Assembly (NCBI RefSeq): GCF_014489635.1
Contig: NZ_CP060828.1
Span: 1,054,001 to 1,118,000 of the forward strand
From: Streptomyces roseirectus
GTDB taxonomy: Bacteria; Actinomycetota; Actinomycetes; Streptomycetales; Streptomycetaceae
Direction: 5' to 3'
DNA length: 64,000 bases
The notes under the pieces are model-generated. The model was not told where the DNA came from. It worked only from the letters and a program-made list of their open reading frames with translations, and ran no database searches. Shown here piece after piece: positions 46,384 to 54,626 of this stretch (the first letter of the stretch is position 1; every line of letters begins with the position of its first letter). The translations under genes were made by a program, and so were the position numbers.

Positions 46384-47352
46384 ATGGCCCTGTTCGACCT
46401 GCCCCTCGAAGAACTCCGTGACTACCGCAGCGAGTCGGCGGAGCCGGAAGGCTTCGACGCGTTCTGGTCCAAGACCCTCCAGGAGGCCCGCGAGCACGAC
46501 CTGAACGCCCGTTTCGAACCGGTCGACGCGGGACTCGCGACGGTCGACGTGTACGACGTGACGTTCGCGGGGTACGGCGGCCACCCGGTGAAGGCGTGGT
46601 TCTGCGTTCCGGCGGACGCCACCGAACCCCTGCCGCTGGTCGTGGAGTTCGTCGGCTACGGCGGCGGCCGGGGCCTGCCCCACGAACACCTGCTGTGGGC
46701 GTCGTCGGGCCGCGCCCACCTGGTCATGGACACCCGGGGCCAGGGCAGCGCCTGGGGCGGCGGCGGTGGCACGCCGGACCCGGTGGGCAGCGCCCCGGCG
46801 TTCCCCGGTTTCATGACGCGCGGCATCGAGGCGCCCGAGTCCTACTACTACCGCCGGGTGTTCACGGACGGCGTGCGCGCGGTGGAGGCGGCCCGCTCCC
46901 ACCCCCTCGCCGACGCGTCCCGCACGGTCGTCCTCGGCGGCAGCCAGGGCGGCGGCATCAGCATCGCCGTCGCGGGCCTCGTCCCGGACCTCGCGGGTGC
47001 CGCCCCGGACGTCCCGTTCCTGTGCGACTTCCCGCGCGCCACGACGATGACGGACCGTCACCCGTACCGTGAGATCGGCCTGTTCCTCAAGACGCACCGG
47101 GGTCGCACGGCCGACGTCCTGCGCACCCTCTCCTACTTCGACGGCGTCCACTTCGCCGCCCGCGCCACCGCGCCCGCCCTGTTCTCGGCGGCCCTGGAGG
47201 ACCAGGTCTGCCCGCCGTCGACGGTCTTCGCCGCGTTCAACGCGTGGACGCACGACGACAAGCAGATCGAGGTGTACGACTTCAACGACCATGAGGGCGG
47301 CGGCCCTTACCAGGAAGCGGCGAAGCTGGCCTGGCTGCGGGACCGCGCGTGA
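46384..47352 (+). CDS. Acetyl xylan esterase/cephalosporin-C deacetylase-like hydrolase (AXE1)
   Basis: This 322-residue alpha/beta hydrolase has the family-7 carbohydrate esterase pattern. MALFDLPLEELRDYR opens the protein, VEFVGYGGGRG forms the oxyanion region, MDTRGQGSAWG follows, GGSQGGG has the nucleophile serine, LEDQVCPP the aspartate and NDHEGGG the histidine. It lacks a signal peptide, so it probably deacetylates imported acetylated oligosaccharides or xenobiotics. It overlaps the following beta-lactamase-fold gene by 4 bp. Confidence 0.92.
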   Translation: MALFDLPLEELRDYRSESAEPEGFDAFWSKTLQEAREHDLNARFEPVDAGLATVDVYDVTFAGYGGHPVKAWFCVPADATEPLPLVVEFVGYGGGRGLPHEHLLWASSGRAHLVMDTRGQGSAWGGGGGTPDPVGSAPAFPGFMTRGIEAPESYYYRRVFTDGVRAVEAARSHPLADASRTVVLGGSQGGGISIAVAGLVPDLAGAAPDVPFLCDFPRATTMTDRHPYREIGLFLKTHRGRTADVLRTLSYFDGVHFAARATAPALFSAALEDQVCPPSTVFAAFNAWTHDDKQIEVYDFNDHEGGGPYQEAAKLAWLRDRA

Positions 47353-48488
47353 CGCAGGCGCACGGCCACTGCGAGGAGCGGTTCGCCGGAGTGCGCGCGG
47401 CGTTCGAGGAGAACTTCCGGGAGCGGGGTGAACTCGGCGCCGCCGTCGCGGTGTTCGTGGACGGGCGGCCGGTGGCCGACCTGTGGGGCGGCTGGGCCGA
47501 CGCGGCGCGCACGCGGGCCTGGGAGCGGGACACCGTCGTCAACGTCTGGTCCACGACCAAGGGTGTCACCGCCCTGTGCGCCCATCTCCTCGCCGATCGC
47601 GGGCTGCTCGACCTCGACACCGAAGTCGCCCGCTACTGGCCGGAGTTCGCCGCGAACGGCAAGGGCGGGATCCTCGTCCGCCATCTGCTGTCCCACCGCT
47701 CCGGGCTCGCCGGGCTGCGCGAACCGCTGTCCACCGGGGAGCTGTACGACTGGGAGGTGACCGTCTCGCGGCTCGCGGCGGCCGGGCCGCTGTGGGAGCC
47801 GGGCAGCGCGTCCGGGTATCACGCGCTGCTCTTCGGGCACCTGGTCGGCGAGGTGGTCCGGCGGGTCACCGGGCTGCTGCCGAGCGCCTTCCTGGAGCAG
47901 GAGGTCACCGGGCCGCTGGGCATCGACTTCACGATCGGGCTGCCCGAGAAGGACGCCGGGCGCGCCGCCGAAATGGTGTCGCCGCCCGCGCTGACGAGCA
48001 CCCAACAGGCCGCGCTGCTGGCCTCGTTGACGCCGGTCGCCCTCGCCGCGCTCGCCAATCCGCCGGTCGGCGCGCCCGCCGCGAACTCGGCCGCCTGGCG
48101 GGCCGCCGAGATCCCCGGGGCCGGCGGGCACGGTACGGCGCGGGCCGTCGCCGAGCTGTACGGGCTGCTCGCCGGCCGGGGCGGGCTGCTGTCCGCCGGT
48201 GCCGTCGAGCGGGTCCGTGCGGGGCAGGGTGCCTCCCGTGACCTGGTCCTCGGGGCGCAGCTCGGGCGGGACACGGAGATGGGGCTCGGGGTGCTGCTGA
48301 GCGGGGCGCACGGCTCGTACGGGCCGAATCCGCGCGCGTTCGGGCACGACGGGTTCGGCGGGTCCTGCGGGCTCGCGGACCCGGAGGCAGGGGTGTCCCT
48401 GGGGTACGTCATGAACCGCATGGGCCCGCACATCGTCGACGACCCGCGCAAGCTGGCGCTCGTGGAGGCCGTCTACGCCGCCTTGTGA
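47349..48488 (+). CDS. Beta-lactamase-fold serine hydrolase/esterase
   Basis: This 379-residue protein belongs to the class C beta-lactamase/EstB group. The SxxK motif is STTK (near residue 66), a YxN-like tyrosine lies in SGYHAL, and the C-terminal FGHDGFGGS replaces KTG. These enzymes are usually esterases rather than antibiotic hydrolases. No signal peptide is visible. The GTG start overlaps the AXE1 stop, and the gene runs 16 bp into the convergent methyltransferase gene. Confidence 0.9.
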   Translation: MTQAHGHCEERFAGVRAAFEENFRERGELGAAVAVFVDGRPVADLWGGWADAARTRAWERDTVVNVWSTTKGVTALCAHLLADRGLLDLDTEVARYWPEFAANGKGGILVRHLLSHRSGLAGLREPLSTGELYDWEVTVSRLAAAGPLWEPGSASGYHALLFGHLVGEVVRRVTGLLPSAFLEQEVTGPLGIDFTIGLPEKDAGRAAEMVSPPALTSTQQAALLASLTPVALAALANPPVGAPAANSAAWRAAEIPGAGGHGTARAVAELYGLLAGRGGLLSAGAVERVRAGQGASRDLVLGAQLGRDTEMGLGVLLSGAHGSYGPNPRAFGHDGFGGSCGLADPEAGVSLGYVMNRMGPHIVDDPRKLALVEAVYAAL

Positions 48489-49177
48489 GCCACGACCAGC
48501 CGTGCCCTCGGGCTGCCGTCGTCCCGGGTTCCGAACTCCGGCAGCGCCCGCAGCCCGACCCGGAACCCGGCGCCGGTCAACTCCCGTCGTACGTCGCCGA
48601 GTCGGAAGGTGCGGTAGTACATCACGAACGGCGGCCGCCACACCGCGTTGCGCACCCGCATGACCCCGTCGAAGCCGAGCAGCGCCCAGTAGGCGGGCGT
48701 CGACGCCTTCGGCGGGGCGCCGACGGGGAACGCGAACGTCCCTCCGGGGCGCAGCGCGGTGTGCACCTGCCGGAACAACCCGGGCAGCTCACGCGGCAGA
48801 AAATGCCCGAACGCCCCGAAACTCACGACCAGATCGAACTCCCCGACGAACGGCAACGCCCGCGCGTCCGCCCTCACCAACCGCGCCCCCTGCCCCGCCG
48901 CCCTCTCCAGCATCCCCGCACTGAAGTCCACCCCGGTCACCCTCTCGCACACCCCGCCGAGCACCCCCAGCCCGGCCCCCGTCCCACAACACAGATCAAG
49001 CCCGTCCCCGAACGGGCCCAGCCCCTTTAGTACTTCGGCGGTGGCGTCCAGCACAGCGTCCGGCGTCCTGAACGGCGTGTGGTCGAACTTCGGCGCGAGC
49101 AGGTCGTATCCCCGCTCGACGGACGACAGCGCCTGCACGGCGAGCTCACGGAGACTGGGGCCTTCGGCGTTGAACAC
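48473..49177 (-). CDS. SAM-dependent methyltransferase, class I
   Basis: This 234-residue protein has the SAM motif LDLCCGTGAGLGVL and the acidic motif GVDFSAGMLERA. VRADARALPF and a VVSFGAFGHF segment follow. The substrate is unknown. The GTG at 49177 gives the usual N-terminal helix; the longer upstream frame is proline-rich and unlikely. It is convergent with the serine hydrolase and divergent from the P-loop kinase at 49276. Confidence 0.87.
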   Translation of the reverse strand: MFNAEGPSLRELAVQALSSVERGYDLLAPKFDHTPFRTPDAVLDATAEVLKGLGPFGDGLDLCCGTGAGLGVLGGVCERVTGVDFSAGMLERAAGQGARLVRADARALPFVGEFDLVVSFGAFGHFLPRELPGLFRQVHTALRPGGTFAFPVGAPPKASTPAYWALLGFDGVMRVRNAVWRPPFVMYYRTFRLGDVRRELTGAGFRVGLRALPEFGTRDDGSPRARLVVAHKAA

Positions 49178-49275
49178 AGGCTCAGGGTAACCGGGTTGGG
49201 CGGGGGCGGACGCTGAGGCGGGTTCACGGAGGCGGGCGTGTTTGTGGCGATCCGCCGTGCGGAAGTCTCCGCCCG

Positions 49276-49830
49276 ATGACCGCACGCACCGGCACTCCTG
49301 ACACCCGCCTCGTGATCATCCGGGGCAACTCGGCCTCCGGCAAGTCCTCGGTCGCCGCCGGCGTGCGGGAGCGCTTCGGGCGGGGTGTCGCGCTCGTCGG
49401 CCAGGACAACCTGCGCCGGGTGGTCCTGCGCGAGCGCGACCGGCCGGGCGCGGCGAACGTCGGCCTCATCGACACCGTCGCCCGGTACGCCCTCGACTCC
49501 GGCTTCCACGTCGTCGTCGAGGGCATCCTGTACGCCGCGCACTACGGCGACATGCTCGCCCGGCTGATCGCGGATCACCGGGGGACGACGCGCTGCTACT
49601 ACCTCGACGTGCCCTTCGAGGAGACGCTCGCGCGGCACGCGACCAAGCCCGAGATGCCGGGCGTCGGCGAGGCCGAGCTGCGCGAGTGGTACCGGGCGCG
49701 GGATCTGCTCGCGGGTGGTGTCGAGTGCGTTGTGCCGGCGTCGAGCGGGCTCGGGGAGACGGTGCAGCGCGTCATGCGGGAGAGCGGGCTGGACGGGGTC
49801 GGGGAATATGAGGGGCCCGCTGGGGGTTGA
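49276..49830 (+). CDS. Small AAA/zeta-toxin-like P-loop kinase
   Basis: This 184-residue protein has Walker A GNSASGKSS near residue 18, a likely catalytic VGQDNLRR and a conserved VVVEGIL strand. It resembles small kinases that phosphorylate metabolites or aminoglycosides, but the acceptor is not deducible. Its stop codon overlaps the putative minus-35 of the rho-like gene. Confidence 0.85.
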   Translation: MTARTGTPDTRLVIIRGNSASGKSSVAAGVRERFGRGVALVGQDNLRRVVLRERDRPGAANVGLIDTVARYALDSGFHVVVEGILYAAHYGDMLARLIADHRGTTRCYYLDVPFEETLARHATKPEMPGVGEAELREWYRARDLLAGGVECVVPASSGLGETVQRVMRESGLDGVGEYEGPAGG

Positions 49831-50038
49831 CAAGCTGCGGTATCCCCAGTGGTACATTGCGGGAAGCATCTGTGCACGCCCCGTCGTGGGCGCCGGTGCG
49901 GTTCCTGTTCCTTCTTCGCCCTGTGTTCCGGGGCTCTCTCCGCCGCCGGGAGTGCGTGTCGCCTCCTGGGATCTGTCGCGGCGTTCTTCTTTCCCTCGCA
50001 TGTCACATGCCCGTCCGTCCGTGGAAGGACCGACCTAT
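49827..50038 (+). promoter_or_regulatory. Promoter and pyrimidine-rich leader of the rho-like gene
   Basis: A perfect minus-35 TTGACA (49827-49832) overlaps the stop of the upstream gene. The best minus-10, TACATT (49853-49858), is 20 bp away, which is longer than ideal. The following 180-base leader is poor in A and rich in C and T, especially about 49895-50035. This resembles rut-type RNA and suggests autogenous control by Rho, as known for other rho genes. No hairpin terminator is evident. Confidence 0.45.
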
Positions 50039-51178
50039 ATGACCACCATTCTTGAACACCCCCCGATCCAGCAGGGGCCGCCGGCGCGGCTCGTGGCCGG
50101 CGTCCTTGATGTCGACGGTGGCGGGAAGGGGCACCTGCGTGGCCCCGGCCTGCTGCCGGAGGCGGACGACGCGCAGGTCCCGGCCGCGCTGATCCGCCGT
50201 CACGGCCTGCGCAGGGGCGACCTCGTGGAGGGCGTGCGCGACCGGCGCGCGCTCATCGAGGTCACCTCGGTGGAGGGCCGTCCGCCCGAGGAGGCGCGCG
50301 GCCGGCGTGCGTTCGCCGAGCTGACGCCGCTGCACCCCCGTGAGCGGCTGCGCCTGGAGCACCCGGCGGCGGGGCTCGCCGGCCGGGTCACCGACCTGTT
50401 CGCACCCGTCGGCAAGGGCCAGCGCGGCCTGCTCGTCGCACCGCCGAAGACCGGCAAGACGGTCCTGCTCCAGCAGCTCGCGGCGGCCGTCGCGGGCAAC
50501 CACCCCGAGGCCCGCCTGATGGTCGTCCTGCTGGACGAGCGTCCGGAGGAGGTCACCGACATGCGCCGCTCGGTGCGCGGCGAGGTGTACGCGTCGACGT
50601 TCGACCGCGCGGCCCGGCAGCACACCGCGCTCGCCGAGCTGGTCGTCGAGCGTGCGAAGCGTCTCGTCGAGGCCGGTGAGGACGTCGTGATCCTCCTGGA
50701 CTCGCTGACCCGGCTGTGCCGGGCGCACAACAACGCGGCCCCGGGCACCGGGCGCACGCTGAGCGGCGGCGTCGACGCGGCGGCCCTGCTGGGTCCGAAG
50801 CGTTTCTTCGGTGCCGCGCGGGCCGTCGAGGAGGGCGGTTCGCTGACGATCCTGGCGACGGCGCTGGTCGAGACGGGGTCGCGGGCCGACGACTACTTCT
50901 TCGAGGAGCTGAAGAGCACCGGCAACATGGAGCTGCGCCTCGACCGCGAGCCCGCCTCCCGGCGTCTGTTCCCCGCCGTCGACCTGTACGCGTCGGGCAC
51001 CCGCCGCGAAGAGCTCCTCCTCACCCCGGCCGAGTTGACCGCCACCCGCGGCCTGCGCCGCGCCCTCGCCTCCCGCGACACCAGCACCGCCCTGGAGACA
51101 CTGCTGGAGCGGATGCGCAGGACGCCGGACAACGCGGTGTTCCTGCGCCAGGTGCAGCCGACACTGCCGGGAGCCTGA
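50039..51178 (+). CDS. Short transcription-termination-factor Rho paralogue
   Basis: This 379-residue protein has the Rho OB-fold and hexameric motor but lacks the long N-terminal extension of typical actinobacterial Rho. The motor is intact: Walker A APPKTGKT, DERPEEVTDM, Walker B VILLDSLTR, the Q-loop with GRTLSGGVDAAAL, the R-loop ELKSTGNMEL and the arginine finger SGTRREELL. The RNA-binding FGF segment of the OB-fold is altered to GKGHLRG, replacing both aromatic residues. It may be a specialised second Rho. The ATG is preceded by GGAAGGA. Confidence 0.9.
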   Translation: MTTILEHPPIQQGPPARLVAGVLDVDGGGKGHLRGPGLLPEADDAQVPAALIRRHGLRRGDLVEGVRDRRALIEVTSVEGRPPEEARGRRAFAELTPLHPRERLRLEHPAAGLAGRVTDLFAPVGKGQRGLLVAPPKTGKTVLLQQLAAAVAGNHPEARLMVVLLDERPEEVTDMRRSVRGEVYASTFDRAARQHTALAELVVERAKRLVEAGEDVVILLDSLTRLCRAHNNAAPGTGRTLSGGVDAAALLGPKRFFGAARAVEEGGSLTILATALVETGSRADDYFFEELKSTGNMELRLDREPASRRLFPAVDLYASGTRREELLLTPAELTATRGLRRALASRDTSTALETLLERMRRTPDNAVFLRQVQPTLPGA

Positions 51179-51214
51179 GGGCGGCATCGGGCCCCGCTCA
51201 TCACGCTGCGGTGA

Positions 51215-52168
51215 TCAGCCCTGCCGGCCCAGCCACCTGAGAATGACCTGGTTCGTCTCTTCCGGCTTCTCCTGCTGGATCCAATGACCGCAATCCAGGC
51301 TGACCACTTCCACATTCGGTACGAATTCCGTCAGCCTTTCCGACCTCGCGATCACATCGCGGTCGCCGTAGATCATGAGGGTGGGCTGTCGGACGATCGG
51401 GTCCACGTCCGCCAGCAGGCGCCAGTTGCGGTCCAGGTTTCTGTACCAGTTCACACTGGCCGTGAACCCTGATGACTCGAAAGCGGAGACGAGGACAGCC
51501 AGTTCGCTGTCGCTCATCACGGGATCACCGAGTGGCGTTTCGGCTCCGGCGAGATCGATCAGCGCCATACCCGGCCGAGGTTCCCCGGGGGGCTCGTTCT
51601 TCCGGTACAGGTTGCGAAGGAACTGGGAGGTGTTGTCCTCGAACACGGCGTCCGCGACACCTGGCCGCCGATTGAAGTGGACGAAATAGAAGTCGCCACC
51701 GAGCGTGTCTTCCATGAACTCGATCCAGGGCTTCTCTCCGCGCTCCTGGTAAGGCAGGCTCAGATTGATCACCTTGTTCACACGGTTCGGATGCAGCAGG
51801 GCCAGTCCCCAGACGACGAACGCGCCCCAGTCATGGCCGACGAAGGTGGCGTCTTCGTATCCGTAGTGGTCGAGGAGCGCGACGAGGTCTCCCGACAGGT
51901 GCTCGATGTCGTAGTCCGTCACGTCGACCGGGCGGGACGAATTTCCGTAGCCTCGCTGGTTCGGTGCGATGGCGTGGTAGCCGGCCGCGGCGAGGGCGGG
52001 CAGCTGGTGGCGCCAGGAGAAGGCGTGTTCCGGCCAGCCGTGGCAGAGCACGACGGGACGTCCCGCGTTCTCTCTGCCCGCTTCGAAGACTTCGAGTTCC
52101 ACACCGTTGACCGGAATGAGGGCGGGCTCGGGAAAATCGGCTGGATCGAACATCTGTGGTGAGGTCAT
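51215..52168 (-). CDS. Epoxide hydrolase-like alpha/beta hydrolase
   Basis: This 317-residue enzyme has HGWPEHAFSWR (oxyanion loop), GHDWGAFVVW with the nucleophile aspartate, and CGHWIQQEKPEE with the catalytic histidine. This fits soluble epoxide hydrolases, although haloalkane dehalogenases share the fold. The gene contains noticeably more A/T and more non-GC3 codons than its neighbours, a hint of recent acquisition. It is divergent from a WYL regulator with a shared inverted repeat. Confidence 0.9.
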   Translation of the reverse strand: MTSPQMFDPADFPEPALIPVNGVELEVFEAGRENAGRPVVLCHGWPEHAFSWRHQLPALAAAGYHAIAPNQRGYGNSSRPVDVTDYDIEHLSGDLVALLDHYGYEDATFVGHDWGAFVVWGLALLHPNRVNKVINLSLPYQERGEKPWIEFMEDTLGGDFYFVHFNRRPGVADAVFEDNTSQFLRNLYRKNEPPGEPRPGMALIDLAGAETPLGDPVMSDSELAVLVSAFESSGFTASVNWYRNLDRNWRLLADVDPIVRQPTLMIYGDRDVIARSERLTEFVPNVEVVSLDCGHWIQQEKPEETNQVILRWLGRQG

Positions 52169-52187
52169 GCCGTCATCCTGGCGCCCG

Positions 52188-52212
52188 AAACCGGTCACCC
52201 CATGACCGGTTT
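52188..52212. promoter_or_regulatory. Perfect inverted repeat between epoxide hydrolase and WYL genes
   Basis: Arms AAACCGGTCA (52188-52197) and TGACCGGTTT (52203-52212) are perfect complements around a 5-base spacer. The site is 20 bp from the hydrolase start and just upstream of the preferred start of the regulator. It is the best candidate operator of that regulator. Confidence 0.7.
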
Positions 52213-52231
52213 GTGTGAGAGTTTTGCCGAC

Positions 52232-53179
52232 GTGCGAACCGACCGGCTGGTGGCCATCCTCCTCATGCTGCAACGGCGCGAGCGGGTGACAGCCGCAGAG
52301 GTCTCCCGGGAGCTGGAGGTCTCCGAGCGCACCGCCCGCCGCGACCTCGACGCCCTGGCCATGGCCGGGGTGCCCGTGTACTCCGTACAGGGCCGAGGCG
52401 GCGGCTGGCGCCTCGTGGGCGGCGCCCGTACCGACCTGTCCGGGCTGACCGCCGGTGAGGCCCGCGCCCTGTTCCTGGCCGTCGGCCCGGCCTCGGCCGC
52501 GACACCGGCCGTGAAGGCGGCGCTGCGCAAACTCGTCCACGCTCTGCCGGAGCCTTTCCGGGTGCAGGCCGAGGCGGCGGCGTCGTCACTGGTCGTGGAC
52601 CCGCACGGATGGGGGTCGAGCCGGGTCGAGCAGCGCCCGCCCCGCTTCCTCGACGAACTCCAGGACGCGGTGATCCGCGGCGTCCAGGTGCGGCTCGGCT
52701 ACGTCGACGGCAAAGGCGTCGGCACCCGCAGGACCGTCCACCCGCTGGGCATCGTCGCCAAGGGTCCGGCGTGGTACCTGGTCTCCCACACCGAGTCCGG
52801 GCGGCGGACCTTCCGGATCGACCGTGTGTCGTCCGCCGACCCGACCGACGATCCCGTGCACCGGCCCGAGGACTTCGACCTCGCCGAGAGCTGGCGCGAG
52901 ATCGCCGACGAGGTCGACCGCCGGCGGACGCCGCTGGAGATCCAGGCGGTATGCGCGCCCCACGGGATAGACGTACTCCGGAGGGCGCTCGGTGGCCGGC
53001 TCGACGTGGGAGGTTCCACGGCCGACGGCCGCGTCGAGGTCGTGATCCGCGGCCACAGCGAGTCCATGCTCGCCGGCGAGCTCTCCGGACTGGTCGAGTG
53101 GGTCGAGGTGACCGGCCCTCCGGGTGTCCGGGACCACTTGGCCGCGATCGGCGGCGCGCTCGTCGAGCGGTACGGCTGA
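52232..53179 (+). CDS. WYL-domain (YafY/DeoR-like) transcriptional regulator
   Basis: This 315-residue regulator has an N-terminal HTH_11-type domain (TDRLVAILLMLQ, then TAAEVSRELEVSERTARRDL). A WYL region follows, with GPAWYLVSHTESGRRTFRIDRV, and a C-terminal WCX domain. The GTG at 52232 gives the standard start of the family; an in-frame ATG at 52202 lies inside the inverted repeat and would add ten residues. It is divergent from the epoxide hydrolase and probably controls it. Confidence 0.87.
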   Translation: MRTDRLVAILLMLQRRERVTAAEVSRELEVSERTARRDLDALAMAGVPVYSVQGRGGGWRLVGGARTDLSGLTAGEARALFLAVGPASAATPAVKAALRKLVHALPEPFRVQAEAAASSLVVDPHGWGSSRVEQRPPRFLDELQDAVIRGVQVRLGYVDGKGVGTRRTVHPLGIVAKGPAWYLVSHTESGRRTFRIDRVSSADPTDDPVHRPEDFDLAESWREIADEVDRRRTPLEIQAVCAPHGIDVLRRALGGRLDVGGSTADGRVEVVIRGHSESMLAGELSGLVEWVEVTGPPGVRDHLAAIGGALVERYG

Positions 53180-53420
53180 CGCCCGGTCACGGCGTCGGCG
53201 ACGTCGCACCGGGGTCGGACGCCGCAGGGTGAGCCGTCTCCGGGAACCACCCTCGTCGCGCTTGCGGGCCTGCCTGCCGGTCCCTTCGAGATCATCCCGT
53301 CGCCTCTTCGGCGCGTATCCCGGTCGCGCCCCGGGAGCGCGTACGGCATCCGGGTGCTCGCGCCCCCGCGACCGGCACGGGCAGCACGCCGATGCACATG
53401 ATCGTTTCTACGTTGGCAGT

Positions 53421-54626
53421 ATGACGATCGGATTCTCCTCCCGGGCCGCCGCCGCGGCCTGCGCGTTGTGTGCCGCGCTCTCGCTGACGTCGGTCCCGGC
53501 GGCGGTCGCGACGTCCGGCACCGCCCCGGGCGTCCGGGGCACCCCGGCGCCGTCGCACACCGTCGCCGCCCCCGGTCGTCAGCAGGCGTACGACGCCCCC
53601 TCCCCCGGCCTCCTGCGCGGTCCCGGCGTCCATGTCCGTCCGCATCCGGGCGCTCCCGCGCCGCCCGGCGTCTCGGCGCTCTCGTGGGTCGTCGCGGACG
53701 CGGGCAGCGGGGCCGTCCTGGCCGCGTCCGGGGCCCACCGCAGGCTGCCCCCGGCGAGCACCCTGAAGACGCTGTTCGCGCTGACCGTCCTGCCGGTGCT
53801 GCCCGGTGGGATCCGGCACCGGGTGGGCCCCGGGGAGCTGGCGGGCATCGGGCCCGGCAGCAGCCTGGTCGGCGTCGCGGAGGGGCGGACGTACACGGTC
53901 GCCGACCTGTGGCGCGGGGTGTTCCTGAACTCGGGCAACGACGCCGTGCACGTGCTGGCCGAGCTGAACGGCGGCTGGGCGACGACGGCCTCGCTGATGC
54001 AGGCCAAGGCGCGTGCGCTGGGCGCCCTGGACACGCAGGTGCGCTCGCCCGACGGGTACGACGCGCCGGGTCAGGTGTCGTCGGCGTACGACCTGGCGGT
54101 GTTCGGGCGGGCGGGGCTGCGCAACGCGGACTTCGCGCGGTACTGCGGGCTCACGCGGGCCCGGTTCCCCGGGGGCGGGGGCTGGTCGTACGAGATCGAG
54201 AACACGAACCGGCTGCTCACCGGGGAGGACGGGGTCGCGGCCTACCCGGGGCTCGTCGGGGTGAAGAACGGTTACACCTCCCATGCCGGGAACACCCTGG
54301 TCGCGGCGGCCCGCAGGGGCGGGCGGACGCTGGTGGTGACGGTGATGAATCCGCAGGCGGGCGGCGGGTTCGCGGTCTACGAGGAGGCGCGTTCCCTGCT
54401 GGACTGGGGGTTCGCGGCGGCGGGGCGGGTGGATCCGGTGGGTTCGCTGGACGCGCTGCGGTCGAGGCCCCGGCCGGGTCCCGACGTGCGTCCGGCGGTC
54501 GTGTCGGCGGCTGTCCCCGCCGGGGCCGGTGGGCCGGGGTGGCTGGAGGCGGCGGCGATCGCGGGGGCCGCCGTGCTGGGCGGGGGCGGGGTGTCGCTCG
54601 CGTTGCGCGCGGGCAGACGGCGCTGA
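53421..54626 (+). CDS. Secreted D-alanyl-D-alanine carboxypeptidase (S11)
   Basis: This 401-residue protein has a signal peptide (about 1-30), a proline-rich linker and a penicillin-binding carboxypeptidase domain. The SxxK motif is STLK (near residue 113), SxN is SGND, and the KTG position reads KNG in VKNGYTS. A C-terminal hydrophobic helix with an arginine tail (residues about 377-401) anchors it. It trims peptidoglycan side chains. The last 250 bases overlap the mannosyltransferase gene on the other strand. Bases 53180-53420 upstream show no further gene. Confidence 0.92.
   Translation: MTIGFSSRAAAAACALCAALSLTSVPAAVATSGTAPGVRGTPAPSHTVAAPGRQQAYDAPSPGLLRGPGVHVRPHPGAPAPPGVSALSWVVADAGSGAVLAASGAHRRLPPASTLKTLFALTVLPVLPGGIRHRVGPGELAGIGPGSSLVGVAEGRTYTVADLWRGVFLNSGNDAVHVLAELNGGWATTASLMQAKARALGALDTQVRSPDGYDAPGQVSSAYDLAVFGRAGLRNADFARYCGLTRARFPGGGGWSYEIENTNRLLTGEDGVAAYPGLVGVKNGYTSHAGNTLVAAARRGGRTLVVTVMNPQAGGGFAVYEEARSLLDWGFAAAGRVDPVGSLDALRSRPRPGPDVRPAVVSAAVPAGAGGPGWLEAAAIAGAAVLGGGGVSLALRAGRRR

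Noticed and set aside
51178..51215. Short dyad between the rho-like gene and the epoxide hydrolase
   Set aside because: The ATCAC/GTGAT arms are only 5 bp and too weak to call a terminator.
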